Source of the DNA: Pictodentalium vernedei
Taxonomy: Eukaryota; Mollusca; Scaphopoda; Dentaliida; Dentaliidae
Direction: 5' to 3'
DNA length: 64,000 bases
NCBI GenBank assembly: GCA_031216915.1
Contig: CM062290.1
Coordinates: 386,118,718-386,182,717 of the forward strand
Shown one piece after another: positions 34,993 through 46,753 of this stretch (the first letter of the stretch is position 1; the number at the start of each line of letters is the position of its first letter). The notes below the pieces were generated by a model, which saw only the letters and a list, made by a program, of their open reading frames with translations, did no database searches and was not told the DNA's origin. The position numbers and the translations under genes were made by a program.

Positions 34993-35205
34993 TGTCATCT
35001 GCAGAATGAGGTCCCCAGACGGTGAATTTGGTGATGCTACCCTGTATTACTAAATTTTTACCCTCTGTGAAAATCAGCCTGAATCAAGGTCTCAGGCCAA
35101 AACAGAAAGAGGTACCCAGAGGATAAATTGAGGGAGCCTTGCCCTCTGTATGGGATAGCATCAGCAAATTCACCCTCTGGGGACCTCATTCTGCAAATGA
35201 CACAT
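34993..35205. repeat. Inverted repeat with ~45-bp arms
   Basis: GTCATCTGCAGAATGAGGTC...GGTGATGCT at the left is inverted as AGCATCAGC...GACCTCATTCTGCAAATGAC at the right, with ~115 bp between. Confidence 0.75.
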
Positions 35206-35644
35206 TGCTTATTTCCAGGCCTACATGAGGTTGTCCCGTATCGATATCTGCATGCCTTGTTCTGTGTAGTAGTAAACAAGCACTGAGCCAGTTCCAATGG
35301 CATCAATATTTGTAAGGTATTATTGATAAATATTGTTTATTTTTTAAGAAATTATCAGATTCAGTTTATATATTAAATATAAAAAATGCTGTGTTGGGTA
35401 AAGGGCTAACATGTGTTATCAGTATACGCAAGAAGTTCAACCAAGGTGGCCTAATGGGATCCTGGGACACTCACAGCAGGTATGGATTCTTGCAAGCATC
35501 CAAATGTGGATTCTCCCAAATTCAGATGTAATATAAGCCCTGTTGAAGGGGTGATAACTTGGTAAAAATTATCACAGCTTGGAAATTGTGTACATGTTTA
35601 CTTGCGAGCCATCATATATAAAATGGTTCATCAAAATCCAATTA

Positions 35645-36075
35645 CAGTAGAATTCTCTTAATTGAATATCCATTTTGCCAGTGAAAATTATTCAATTAAC
35701 AGGAGTATACAATTAACAGGGATTTGGTCAGTTTTCTGTGTTCTGGAGGTAAACTGAGCATTTATTCTATTATATCTTGTTTGACAGAGCTCATAGAGCT
35801 CTGTCAAACAAGATATAATAGAATAAATGCCTGTACTGGATGTAGTGAGGCCAAAAAGGTTGATAAATAAGGGGAATTTGGTGCGTGTCGCAGTAATTTT
35901 TTCGACATATTACAAAAATTTATATACAATTAACATGAGTTTACTCTACAACCCTTAATGCAATTAACAGATCAAATTTGTACTGAAGATATGGTAAATG
36001 GTTTTGTGTTTGAAAATTATATTCAATTAACAGGGATATACAATTAAGAGATATCCAATTAAGTGGGCTCCACTG
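35645..36075. mobile_element. pogo/Tigger-like MITE flanked by TA, with central hairpin
   Basis: Begins CAGTAGAATTCTCTTAATTG and ends CAATTAAGTGGGCTCCACTG, i.e. imperfect inverted ends, with TA on both sides (35643-35644, 36076-36077). CAGTRGARCCC ends with TA targets are usual for pogo-type Tc1/mariner elements. The centre (35762-35831) is a hairpin of ATTATATCTTGTTTGACAGA with apex GCTCATAGAGC. No transposase. Other copies: 36291-36790 and part at 41309-41575. Confidence 0.8.
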
Positions 36076-36290
36076 TATCAATGACAGAAGAATTTCAAAT
36101 ACAAATCTCTATCAAATCTAAGTTCAAGAGGAGATAACTTGGTTAGAATTATCACAGCATTAAAATTCTGGAATGCGTTCCTGTTTACTTGTTAACGATC
36201 ATGTTAGAGATGTTTTAATGAAATCAGTCTATAAATGAAGGAATTCCACATTCAAGAATCTATAATTTTTTTCCCCAGAATTGTCCATTA

Positions 36291-36790
36291 CAGTGGAACC
36301 CTGTTAACCCTTTACCCAACGAATCACCCGCATCCATAATATGCAAATTCAGCAGCTGAAAAAATATTATTTTTCGAAAAATTTCAAGAAAACCATATCA
36401 TGTGACCCCTCTTTGGAATGAGCTCGTTCCAAAGAGGGGTCACATGATATGGTTTTGTGGAAATTTTTTGAAAAATTTTTTAAAAAATGATACTTAAAGT
36501 AATAAATTTTGAAATCGTCTGCGTTGGGTAAAGGGTTAATTGAATAGCCACTTTGCCATTGAAAATTATTCAATTAACAGGGATTATGTCACTTTCCTGT
36601 ATTCTGGAGAAAAAACTTTGCTTTTATTCTAATATATCTTGTTAGACAAAGCTCCAGGAGCTCTGTCAAACAAGATCGAATAGATTAAATGCCTGTATTG
36701 GATGTACTGAGGCCAAATAGGTTTAAATACAAAGGAAAACTGGGGAGAGTCAGGGTAATTTCTAGACAGGTTACAAGATTTAACATAGGA
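36291..36790. mobile_element. Second pogo-like MITE, interrupted by a TTAA MITE
   Basis: TACAGTGGAACCCTGTTAA at the left, then the insertion at 36304-36539, then TTAATTGAATAGCCAC continuing the same element as at 35645. It contains the hairpin with CTCCAGGAG at the apex (36614-36690) and loses similarity near 36790. Confidence 0.78.
36308..36535. mobile_element. TTAA-family hairpin MITE nested in a pogo-like MITE
   Basis: Body of 228 bp between TTAA at 36304-36307 and 36536-36539; ends CCCTTTACCCAAC and GCGTTGGGTAAAGGG. Central palindrome with CATATCATGTGACCCCTCTT and apex GAATGAGCTCGTTC. The intact paralogue of the host repeat (around 35655) has a single TTAA at this point. Confidence 0.92.
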
Positions 36791-36855
36791 GTTACCACGC
36801 ATGAAGCAGAGTTTTATATGATGCTGAATTAATGATGGCAACAAGTAATGATTAA

Positions 36856-37080
36856 CCCTTTACCCAACAAATCGGCCACATCTGCCAGCGTAATATGCAA
36901 ATGAAACAGCTGAAAAAATACTCTTTTTCCAAAAAATGTCAACAAAACCATATCATGTGACCCCCTCTTTGGAACGAGCTCGTTCCAATGAGGGGGTCAC
37001 ATGATATGGTTTAGTGGAAATTTTTTTAAAAATGATATTTAAAATAATAAATTTTGATATCGTCTGCGTTAGGTAAAGGA
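36856..37080. mobile_element. TTAA-family hairpin MITE with empty-site paralogue
   Basis: Body of 225 bp between TTAA at 36852-36855 and 37081-37084; ends CCCTTTACCCAAC and GCGTTAGGTAAAGGA. Same palindrome as 36308-36535. The flanks GTAATGA|TTAA|GTGGATGGAG recur uninterrupted at 37382-37400. Confidence 0.92.
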
Positions 37081-37084
37081 TTAA

Positions 37085-37790
37085 GTGGATGGAGAGAAGA
37101 AAGACAGTTGTACAGAAAATCCATCAAAAATCTACAAAGAAAACTAATTTTATTAGATATAACTTTCTTTCCCATTATCAAACTTTGCCGAAATGATGCT
37201 GATCTCAGCCAATATGAATCCACCTAGAGTTACCCCCCAACCCAATCCCAATGCGTGACCAGGTGCAAGCAATTTGTTCACATTAAAATGTTCAGTTATT
37301 CGATTGCAAGCAGGAAAATAGGCATTACCAGGCACGGTGGAGAGGTTGGTTTGTGTGATGCTGAATTAATGATGGAAACAAGTAATGATTAAGTGGATGG
37401 AGAGAAGAGTGGTGTACAGAAAATTCATTCAAAACCTAAGATTCAGTTTTGTAAGTAGAGATACATCGAAGTGGAAAAGAGGTAGTTCAGCTATATGAAG
37501 GATGTGCCTTCCCCAGTAGGGAAGCCAAAATGTTCATTTAGCTGGAGTGGAAGAGGAAACGTCAGACTTTGTGAAAAGAATGAGAAACAAGAATAATGTC
37601 TGAAAACTGAAAAAGATCTGGGAATTTTATAATTATTTGTTTTGGTTCACAAAATAAAGAGGTTATTACTTGGTTAGTTTCATATCGGCCCAGATATCAC
37701 CCCTTGCTAAGTTCGACCTTCAGTCTCAGGCTGACATGAAATTGCCTCAGCTGATTGATATCGCAGCTCAGATGAAACAAAGGTTATTAC
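37085..37790. repeat. Low-copy repeat ending in an inverted-repeat element
   Basis: 37140-37340 resembles 53360-53560 (TTCTTTCCCA, AATTTGTT.ACAT, TTCAGTTATTC). 37663-37790 has inverted ends GGTTATTACTTGGTTAGTTTC and ATGAAACAAAGGTTATTAC, as does 55648-55790. C19 at 37790-37808. Confidence 0.6.
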
Positions 37791-39815
37791 CCCCCCCCCC
37801 CCCCCCCCTACTCCCACAGCCATCTCTGACAATAACATTGACCTTTGATCAAGTGATGCAAAGAGCAATACTACACACAAACTACTTTCAAGCCAACCCT
37901 ATTTTAGCTTGAGTATTTTGAGGAGACTAGTTACAGTCTGGGATAGTCTGGATGGCTGCAAAGATGAGACTGGAGTGATGAAAAATTTGATAAACCTTCT
38001 ACCCAAATTCTGAAACAAAAAGGGCTCAATAATTTATTTAATAGTTCTGTTTACAAACAGATAGATGCTATGCTCATCTCTATATTCAGGCTTGGCAGTT
38101 TCAGGAGAGCGATTTTTTAGCTCTCCTTACTGCCCTCCTGAAAGAACTAAGGAGAGCGAAAAATTGCCCTCCTAAACATTTTGGTCTGGGATGATTGAGA
38201 TTACATGTATTATGCTCACATTAAATTTTTGTTGCAAAGCAAAAATGTAATTTAACTTCGAAGTCACATAACATCACGTAATTTCATTTTGAAAGTGGTT
38301 TAGTGGTAAAAGGTAATGGCTGCAACCATACCCAAACACAGTTGCAATCATTTGAAGCAAAATGGGTCACAGCAATATTTTTTTTTTCTGTCAGTTTCAA
38401 GTTCAACAACTGACATCACAGTTTGAGGGGTAATTGTTCAAGGAATATTGACACTATAATATACTACCATTACTACTATCCTGTCACTTGAAGCACTTGC
38501 ACCAGGATGTGACTGTAGATTCAAGCAGACCTGTTGTCCAAGAAAGTCATATGCCTACCACTACCACCTTCAACCCCCCTTGGGGGTTGAAGGTGGTAGT
38601 TGTAGGCGTATGACTTTTTTGGACAACAGGTTTGGGTACACACACAGGTCTTGTCAAGTGTGTGTTCGGTTGTTGAGTGAGACATCTAGATGTCTAAGAG
38701 ATTTCGCTTTACCTTAGTAAAGTTAATAAAATCACTGATGTAGTCTGTTGGTTTCAGTTTCAATGAGTTCGTTCAACTGGATACTTAAAATGCTGTGTAA
38801 AGCTAATTGCTCTCCTAAGCTAATTGAGGAGAGCGATTTTTTGCCCTCCTGCATTTTTCAGAATGCCAGGTCTGTATATTCTCTGAACCTCTTTTGCCGG
38901 GGGATAAAATGGGTGTCACAATGCTCTAAATTAAGTTTTACTGAAAGGATCCACTGAAAACGAAACAAAATGAAGTCAAGTTATTTTTTTATTTTTAATC
39001 AAAATCAGAATAAAGAGAATGAATGATTCATTGCAATAATTGTGCCAAGAAAATTGTCATCTAAAAACTAGCCCATTCTACAAAGTACACATTCTCTTTT
39101 ATTCATATTTCAAGAGCTTAATGGCAAAATAAATTTGCATTTTGAAGATCTTGGTGCATATTTGTCTTTCCTAAATGCTTCTTGTTAACCAGAACATTTT
39201 TCCTCCTCAGACAGAATCCAATCTTTGAAGGCATTGAATGTATATAAAATATACTCTTGCCTCAAAACTGAAACCTCAACAAGCAATCATGAGGTCTGTT
39301 AGATGAATTTTCCGTAACTTAAAGGCTGTTTAACAAAATTTAAAATTTTTTGCTTGGATTTATCAAGATATAAAATGAAAAAGATTCTGCTGAAAATCTT
39401 AAAAATATTTTTTTAAAACACAAGAAATACTTGAAGTGTTATTTGCATTTTTTACAAATTAATAATTGATCTGCCGACTTTCAAGATGCAAGAATTAATC
39501 TAAGATGAAAACAGAAAAAAATTTTTTACTCATTCATTCTGTATTTAATATATGTCACTGAAAGATTGTGAACGAGTGATTTCATGAAATCCATAGTTAT
39601 GTTGTGTAGTTATGTTCAATTCATATATTTCAAAAATTTCTGAAAATCTTGACCATTAAACTGTGGCATTTCGGGGACCCCACAGTAACAAATGAACTTT
39701 AATGAATGACTAAAAATGAATTACATCAAATTCATAACAAAAATGTTTTTATTAAAAAAATAAAATAAGGTATTCTTCCATGTTCATGTTGATTATCTTT
39801 TCAAGATGTTGATGT
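37791..39815. other. Intergenic DNA with small repeats
   Basis: 38090-38170 and 38805-38855 share GGAGAGCGATTTTT and GCCCTCCT in both orientations. A palindrome is at 38529-38631. 38900-39810 is AT-rich with no gene; on the minus strand an AATAAA at about 39749-39744 is a possible distal polyadenylation signal for DDOST. Confidence 0.45.
38529..38631. repeat. 103-bp palindrome
   Basis: ACCTGTTGTCCAAGAAAGTC...CTTCAACCCCC facing GGGGGTTGAAGG...GGACAACAGGT, with a 2-base centre and few mismatches. Confidence 0.88.
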
Positions 39816-39819
39816 TTAA

Positions 39820-40018
39820 CCCTCTGCACACTGACGTCAATATAGCAAAGTTTTCAGCAGCAAATATTTTCCTTGATGCAGTTTGATATTTAACCAAATA
39901 TACCTTGTTTGACAGAGCTCAGTGATAATAACAAGATATAATTGGTTAAATTCATAGTTATACAAAAGAAAAACAGAGTGATTGGAGAAAATTATGTTGC
40001 ACTACCAGAGTATAGGGG
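39820..40018. mobile_element. TTAA-flanked MITE, related end type
   Basis: TTAA at 39816-39819 and 40019-40022; begins CCCTCTGCACACTG and ends GCACTACCAGAGTATAGGGG. The inner hairpin (39890-39955) has TATACCTTGTTTGACAGAGC, like the hairpins of the pogo-like MITEs and of 53811-53880. Confidence 0.7.
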
Positions 40019-40390
40019 TTAAATGGTATATGTCTTTGGACTTTCAAGAAATAATGAACTGGAAGTGATTTTATAGAATAATTATAAGATGTGGTGATAT
40101 TTCTAATAAAAACAATAGGAAAGTTTGTGTAAACCTTTTCCCAAATCACAATATAACAAAATTATCAAAATATGTTATTTGAATTATTTTCTTTTTCAAA
40201 TTTATCAAAACATTTCAACAAAACCATATTATGTGAAACACAAGATATGTTCTTATGGAAATATTTTGAAAATAATTTGTAAACTATGCAGCCAAGATTT
40301 GTTAGGTTACAATCACACAACTTTACTAGGTATTTCATGTCCTCACTCGTTCCACTATTTTACTATAACATATACAGCACTAATTTACAA

Positions 40391-40582
40391 CTACTCTTTT
40401 TTAGATTTAGTCTCTTCCTTTGGTGTTGAGTAATGTTTCTCTTTTGGATCTTCTTTGTAATGCAAAAATACCAAACTAAAGATGAACATGCCAAACATCA
40501 TGGAGAATGAACTAACATAATATGGGTATGCTGATGGTATAAACCTGTCATATTCTGTATGCTGTAAGGGTCGCACAGATAT
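40391..40582 (-). CDS. DDOST: DDOST (OST48), terminal exon
   Basis: The acceptor (TTACAG on the minus strand) precedes 40582; the exon encodes 63 residues in phase 0 and stops at 40393-40391. [19 protein letters not shown] is almost invariant in animal DDOST. The single C-terminal transmembrane helix ([18 protein letters not shown]) anchors the protein in the ER membrane with its bulk in the lumen. DDOST is a non-catalytic subunit of oligosaccharyltransferase, which transfers the dolichol-linked glycan to Asn of nascent proteins. The cytosolic tail is longer than in vertebrates by about 15 residues and is charged. It ends KSKKE, which has Lys at -3 and -5 and so fits the KxKxx ER-retrieval pattern. 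Confidence 0.95.
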   Translation of the reverse strand: MSVRPLQHTEYDRFIPSAYPYYVSSFSMMFGMFIFSLVFLHYKEDPKEKHYSTPKEETKSKKE

Positions 40583-41308
40583 CTGTAAATAAAAAAAGAT
40601 TTATGAGATTGTCCGTGAGACCAGGTATTATGTGGTAGATTACTAAATTATTTCTTGCAAAGCCACTTCAAAGACTACATGAAAGAGCATGTTATACAGG
40701 ACATCCATACAAGATTTCATCAAGATATTACTCCTATCAGCTGAGTTACAGAATTGTACAGGCATTTCTTTTTCAATGTAAAAAGGTGCATAACTTTAAT
40801 GTGTCTAATAGAACATAATTTGCTTCACATCCATGAAAGATATTAAGATCTGACTACTATCAGCTGAGATACCGACGTCTACAGACAAAAACTGTATTTT
40901 CCTCCATGGAAAATGAAGCATAACTCCAAGATGGTATATACCTCTACATGGACTATGATCCTTTTACTGCAAAGAACAGATGCCCCAACATGCTGCCTCA
41001 GGCTTAAATCACAGTACCTTGGCAGTTGCTTTTAGGCAAGTCTTGGCTCTTGGTTGCCTGTGCAAGCAACCATGACTTGCCGAAAAACAACTGCAATGCA
41101 GGCCACAGGTTGTAGGATGTCAAAGTGTTACAAAAAGCATGCCCTGTGGGACATCCATGCAAGATCTGATGACTAATAGTTGAGTTGCAGACTCGAAGAG
41201 ACAAAAATTGTAATTTTCTCAACAGTAAAGAGAGCAGAACTCCAAGGTGGAATGTGTGAACAGTATGGCTTAATGTGTGTATGAAAGCAAAGGACAAGTC
41301 ATTAATAG

Positions 41309-41575
41309 AACTCTGTCAAATAAGATATAAAAGATAAAATATTGATATTGCAGGTACTGAGGTTTCTCAACAAGGGAATTCTGTGGTTGTGAAATTGTTA
41401 TTTTTAATAGACCACTCAACTTTTTTTTTGAATTAACATGAGTTTATTATAACCTATATTCAACTGAAAGACCTGATTTGTTGTACTGAAGGTATGATAA
41501 AAGGTTTGGTGTTCAAAAAGTTACATGCAACTAAAAGGGATATTCCATTTTGAAATATACAGTTAAGTGTGTTTT
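41309..41575. mobile_element. Right half of a pogo-like MITE
   Basis: CTCTGTCAAATAAGATATAA, ACATGAGTTTATTATAAC and AGTTAAGTGTGTTTTAGT follow the order of 35800-36075. Confidence 0.6.
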
Positions 41576-41969
41576 AGTCTATAAGCAATAGAGATGTGCA
41601 GTTTTCAAATTTCATGTCTATTCTGGTTTCAGTTCCATTGAAAGAATTAGATTTTTAGTTTCCGTTTTCATTGTACAAACATAACAATACATTGCATTGC
41701 ATTGCATTTGCATATACCAAGATGTATTTGTCACCAACCAGCATTGTAAATGCCACGCTCGAAAGCAATACCAATTAGTTAGTGCAGCTGTTCTGAAAAA
41801 AGGGTATTGCGACACTGAAGTTTGAAAACGGGGTTAACTTTAGATTGCTTCTCTCTAGTGAAGACCTGATTCGAGTTTTTCAACACTGATGTTGAAAACC
41901 ACGTCGACAGGTTTTCTGTAATTGTTTTGGTTCTGATAACAAAACCAAACCAAATTTTCAGTTAACTGC

Positions 41970-42552
41970 CAATGAGGGGTCATAACCTATGTTTTTGAGA
42001 CAAAAAAAATGAAAAAAATTAATTACTCAACAATTTTGTTTGCAGGTATCGTCTGCTATTCATGGTAGCTAACGGGTTAAGTGAAACAAGAATTGACAAG
42101 AAAAAAATTGTTTATTGGCGTTAATTTAGGCATGCATGGCTATATTACGACCCCAACCGAAGTCAAGTTAAGAGAATTGCCATCAAATGATGGGTGCTAC
42201 TCACAGCAATTGCCATTCCATTTTAGTTTTTTTCAATTTTTGCCTCAAAAGCACAGCTTATGACTCTTCATTGGATGAGCTTTTCCAGTGAGAGGTCATA
42301 AGTCATGTTTTGGAGGCAACAAATAAAAATGTTCTTAATATCAGCAAAAAGTGTCCAGACTATAAGGGACAATAAAAGTTTATATAGCATCGTAACAACT
42401 CTTCGCCAAGCTTTCAGCACTAGGCTTTCGTCAGGACACTACAGATGTAGCATCCTGATGAAGGCCTAGTGCCAAAGCTTGGCAAAGAGTTGTTACGATG
42501 CTATATAAAAATGCTCTTGTTTGCAATTTATAGCTGATTAAGTAAAGGGTTA
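41970..42552. mobile_element. Remnants of two TTAA-family MITEs
   Basis: 41970-42079 keeps only the right half (GAGGGGTCATAACCTATG, then AACGGGTTAA). 42225-42320 is a hairpin with GCCTCAAAAGCACAGCTTAT and GAGGTCATAAGTCATGTTTT; the end AAAGGGTTAA is at 42543-42552 after a second hairpin insert at 42379-42509. Confidence 0.6.
42379..42509. repeat. Inverted repeat with ~55-bp arms
   Basis: TTTATATAGCATCGTAACAA...CGCCAAGCTTT is inverted as AAAGCTTGGC...TTGTTACGATGCTATATAAA around ~20 bp. Confidence 0.88.
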
Positions 42553-42630
42553 ACTAAAATCTCCATGTATTGGAATGACATACAAATTACAGAAATAATA
42601 TCTGTCCCAACAAATGATTTCATGAAACAC

Positions 42631-42818
42631 TATAACTCCATTAACAATGGTAGTGTCCATGATACAACCACCCATTGAGGTATATTACTATAACACACCA
42701 ATGACTCAAGCACTCTCGATGGAACAACCAAAAAAGTTGCTGGGTTTTTGCTATCCATACTGACAGGCAAATGGATAACTGATACCCCAAGAGTGGATCT
42801 TAGGTAGTGTGTATCACT
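42631..42818 (+). repeat. Direct repeat, left copy
   Basis: About 188 bp, almost identical to 51824-52007 (differences are a few substitutions and small indels). No coding frame. The two copies bracket the array element and the DIRS element. Confidence 0.9.
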
Positions 42819-42879
42819 CTCTGAAGACTGACAGCCATCTCAATAGCAGATGCTATCATGTCATTTTCAAGATGAAATG

Positions 42880-44704
42880 AAAGTGTCAATGACACTGTAG
42901 CTCAACTTGTCAAGACATGTACATGTATAGTATGTGATGCTGCAATGACAAACATCTAGGTAATGACCTGATAACAAAGGTACATATAAAGTATTGTAAC
43001 GGTCTGTACATAAATACTGACCGTAGCCTGTAACAAATGTATAGGTAAAGTATTGTAAAGGTGGGTGACAGTCAGATGCTAAACTAGAAAAGAAATCTTT
43101 GAGTCCCAGAGTGGGTCTGACTGAACCCCAAAATATTTGTTCTCATAGCACAGTGATAACAAAGGCACCCCAAAACACACTCATTCCTGTCCCAAGGTGA
43201 AAACAAAGGGACCCAAGAAGTTTTGTGAAGATCAGTTCATAAATACGAGCTGTATAGAAGTTGTGACAAAAACTGATTGGACCTAATTTCGGTACAAAAT
43301 AGCCACTGGCAGCCATCTTGAATTTTGGACCGCACCCAGAAACACTTGTTCTCGTCCCAAGGTGATAACAAAGGTACCTTAGAAGTTTTGTGAAGATCGG
43401 TTCATAAATACAGCCTTTAGCCCAAGCCGTATTGACATGTGCACTTACAGTGTATAAGCAACACTGAATAAATCAAAGTTCATTTAATTTGCATAATTTC
43501 TGCACGAGAAAAAAACCTGTACTATATGTGATGTATTCCATGTTTCTAAACATTCATACAAAAATTTATTCAAATCAGAACTTTCATACAGAAGTTCTGT
43601 ACAAAAGACTGATTGCACTAATTTTGGTACAAAATGGCTGCTGGTGGCCATCTTGAATTCTGGACCACACCCCAAAACACTTGTTCTCATCCCACGGTGA
43701 TAACAAAGGTACCCAAGAAGTTTCATAAAGATTGGTTCATAAATACGGCCTCTAGCCTGAGCCGTATAGAAGTTGTGTACAAAAAAACTGATTAGACCTA
43801 ATTTCGGTACAAAATGGTCACTGGCAGCCATCTTGAATTTTAGACCGCACCCAGAAACACTCGTTCTCATCCCAAGGTGATAACCCAAGACGTTTCGTGA
43901 AGATCGGTTCATAAATACAGACTCTAGCCTGAGCCAGATTGACATGTGTACTTACTGTGTGTAAGTAGCACTGAAAAAATGAAAGTTCACCTAATTTGCA
44001 TAATTTCTGCACGAGAAAAAAACCCGTATTATATGTGATGTATCCCATGGTACTAAACATTCACTCAAAAAATTATTCAAATCAGAGCGTTCATACGGAA
44101 GTTCTGTGCAAAAGTCTGATTGCACCTAATTTTGTAGAAAATGGCTGCCTGTGGCCATCTTGAATTTCGGACCAAACCCCAAAACACTCCTTCTCGTCCC
44201 ACGGTGATACCAAAGGTACCCAAGAAGTTTCGTAAAGATCGGTTCATAAATGCAGCCTCTAGCCCGAGCCGTATTGGCACTTGCACTTATAGTGCTGAAA
44301 GTAACACCAAAAAACATCAAAGTTAGTCTAATTTGGATAATTTACGCACGAGAAAAAAACCCGTATTATATGTGATGTATCCCATGGTACTAAACATTCA
44401 TACAAAAAATTATTCAAATCAGAGCTTTCATATGGTAGTTCTGTACAAAAAACAGATTTCTGCATCGTCGGTACAAAATGGTGGCTGGCAGCCATCTTGA
44501 ATTTCGGACCGCACCCAAAAACACTCGTTCTCGTCCCACAGTCATAACAAAGGTACCCAAGAAGTTTCGTAAAGATCGGTTCATAAATGCGGCCTCTAGC
44601 CCGAGCCGTATCCAATTGTTGACGTACGGACAGACGGACAGACAGCCAGACGGACAACTGGCCATGACAAAAGCTCAAATTTGGCTTTGCCAAAGTTGAG
44701 CTAA
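42880..44704 (+). mobile_element. Tandem-array element with Helitron-like 3' end (copy D)
   Basis: Repeated phrases are AAGATCGGTTCATAAATAC, GGCCATCTTGAATTT.GGACC, AAAACACTTGTTCTC.TCCCA and GTATTATATGTGATGTAT. They form about six partial and full units between ~43150 and 44620, full units being ~340-440 bp. The end is TTTGGC-TTT-GCCAAA-GTTGAG-CTAA (CTAA 44701-44704), after GACGGACAGACAG. Non-coding; the short frames inside are repeats of one another. Confidence 0.75.
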
Positions 44705-44984
44705 AAAGTTAAAAAATTTATAGTAATTTATATATTTTTTATACTTACCAATGACCCAGACATAGCTGGTGCTAACTCTTAAAATATAGGGCCAAACACA
44801 AATTTTGCCCCCCAATCCCCAAAATTTGCATCTAAAACCAAAGAAAACATGTCCTGAATGGCCCTCCACACTTCACCTCTACTGCGCATGCGCAGTGTCA
44901 AGGACGTTCCGAAATTGGCGCCATTAATCATTCTAATAACCAGTGCCTGGTAAGCGCTATGTACTCAGCGGGGAGGTAAGAGTT

Positions 44985-45110
44985 CCCAACTCCTGGGAGG
45001 GCCATCCCCGTCTGGGTCATTGGTAAGTATAAAAAATATATAAATTACTATAAATTTTTTAACATTTTTATACTGTACCAATGACCCAGACATAGCTGAA
45101 TAGTAAAAAG
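44985..45110 (-). repeat. Internal complementary region of the DIRS element
   Basis: CTGGGTCATTGGTAAGTATA...ATAAATTTTTTAAC is the inverse of the left outer tip (44708-44765), and AACATTTTTATACTGTACC...CCAGAC is the inverse of the right outer tip (51640-51661). The two join with one shared AAC. In DIRS elements such a region templates the joining of the two ends during replication. Confidence 0.85.
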
Positions 45111-46440
45111 GCTGGAGGGCCAAGGACATAGAGCAAGATGGAATACGCTCAATAATATAAAATAGAGTCATCCCCTCTAGGGAAAAAGAAGTATTAGGCC
45201 TTACATGTATCTTTCTTATTTATGATAAATTAGAAAGATACAACACCTTCCAAAATTGAGCATCATACATCCATGTACTCTATTAATATCTAGTATAATC
45301 CTTATACTAATAATTTTTAAAGTACGCCAATAAATAAAGTAAGTCTAGAGAATAGAGACTCTTTATACTCCTTAAAAGTGTCTGAGGATTGCATAATCAT
45401 GTCCGTTGACACATGCTATATTCAAAAGCTATACTTTAAAAACTAAGACTTGAATGAATTTTTAAAACATAAACTTCTCACTAAACAACCATCCCAATAA
45501 CAGCTCAGAATTACTAACTCCGGAGGAGGTATCCCCTTGTTTTCATAGTAAAACAGTTGACCCAAGGGAACACCCTCCCCCCCCCCCCCCCCCTTTTTCT
45601 TGCCCTGGGTCAAATAGCCCAGAGCGAAGAGGGCAGCAGGACGGAGACACTGCCGAAACAGACAGCCTACCTAGCTATAGTAGCAACTGTTAAGTGAATG
45701 ACATTCTGAGCAGTAGATAATAGACCTAACAATAGAGGCCTCCAGAAATGGACTAAATATTTCTGAGATAAAAAATTCATGAATGTGGATGGCTGAGCGC
45801 AATGAGCAGCCTTCAAAAATCTATAATAGCGACACTATTAATGTAAGCCCAAGATGTAGAAGAACTCTTACTTCATGAGCCGAAATCTCAAACACAACTG
45901 CTGAGTCAAAGATATACCATAAGCAGTATCGATAGTTAATTGAATCCATTAGGAATAGAATGGAGCGTAACGTCCTTCTAATAGGCATCAAAGACATTAG
46001 AAGTTTACGCCCGTAGTAATAAACAGATATCTGTTTATAAATACATAAACTCTAACCGGACAGAGTAAAGGCCTATGCCTGTACGAAGACGGAAGGACCT
46101 TAATAACAATAGGATCCGGATATTAGGAGCCTAACTCTTATGCAAAAATCCAACCTAAATAGTAAAGGAAGTAGTGATTCCGAAACTACGAAAGTGAAAA
46201 TCATCCACCGATAGTGCATGAAACTCACTGACTCTTCAGTAAAAGAGAAGCCAACAGAATTACTGTCTAAAAGGTCAGAATTTGAAAACTACTGTTTCCA
46301 GAGGCTCAAATGATTACTTAGCTAAATAAGAACCGAAGTTAAATTCCATATAGGAATTTAATCTAATGATTCTAAGTCTATTTATCGAAAAGTTACTAAC
46401 TGACTTAGATAAAGAGACATAAGACTCAATTGTAAACTAT
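45111..46440 (-). other. Left inner part of the DIRS element, no readable frame
   Basis: By position this should be the C-terminal part of the recombinase and the 3' region. Frames are closed and no motif is readable. C17 at 45577-45593. Confidence 0.4.
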
Positions 46441-46753
46441 CATAGAGTGCATAGGTATGAGGTAACATAAACCTATAACCTTAATAATAACAGGCTGCAG
46501 TAGATCTTGTCAAACAAGTATACTAAAAAGTTGCAATGAGTAGTATGGAGGGATCAACAATATGAACATAGTGATCCCTACACCAACGACGGAAGAGCCT
46601 CCACTTTAGCCGCATAGAATAGCAAAGAAGAGGATCTCCTATAGTAAGAAATCGCGTCCAAAGCTCGTCCAGTACAATGCTTACAATGCAATAAGGACCA
46701 CACAACAGAATACGTGAAGGTTGCGACCTTGCGGGTTGTGATAAAGATGACAC
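46440..46753 (-). pseudogene. Tyrosine-recombinase N-terminal remnant of the DIRS element
   Basis: The frame from 46753 contains LKWRLFRRWC followed by a DPSILLIATF segment, the pattern at the start of DIRS recombinases (W..F..WC......P......I..FL). A stop follows and similarity continues weakly to ~46440. The catalytic Arg/His/Tyr region is not readable. Confidence 0.5.

Noticed and set aside
43484-44699. Several overlapping short frames on both strands with similar protein sequences
   Set aside because: They are translations of the tandem units of the array element, with stops at inconsistent places.
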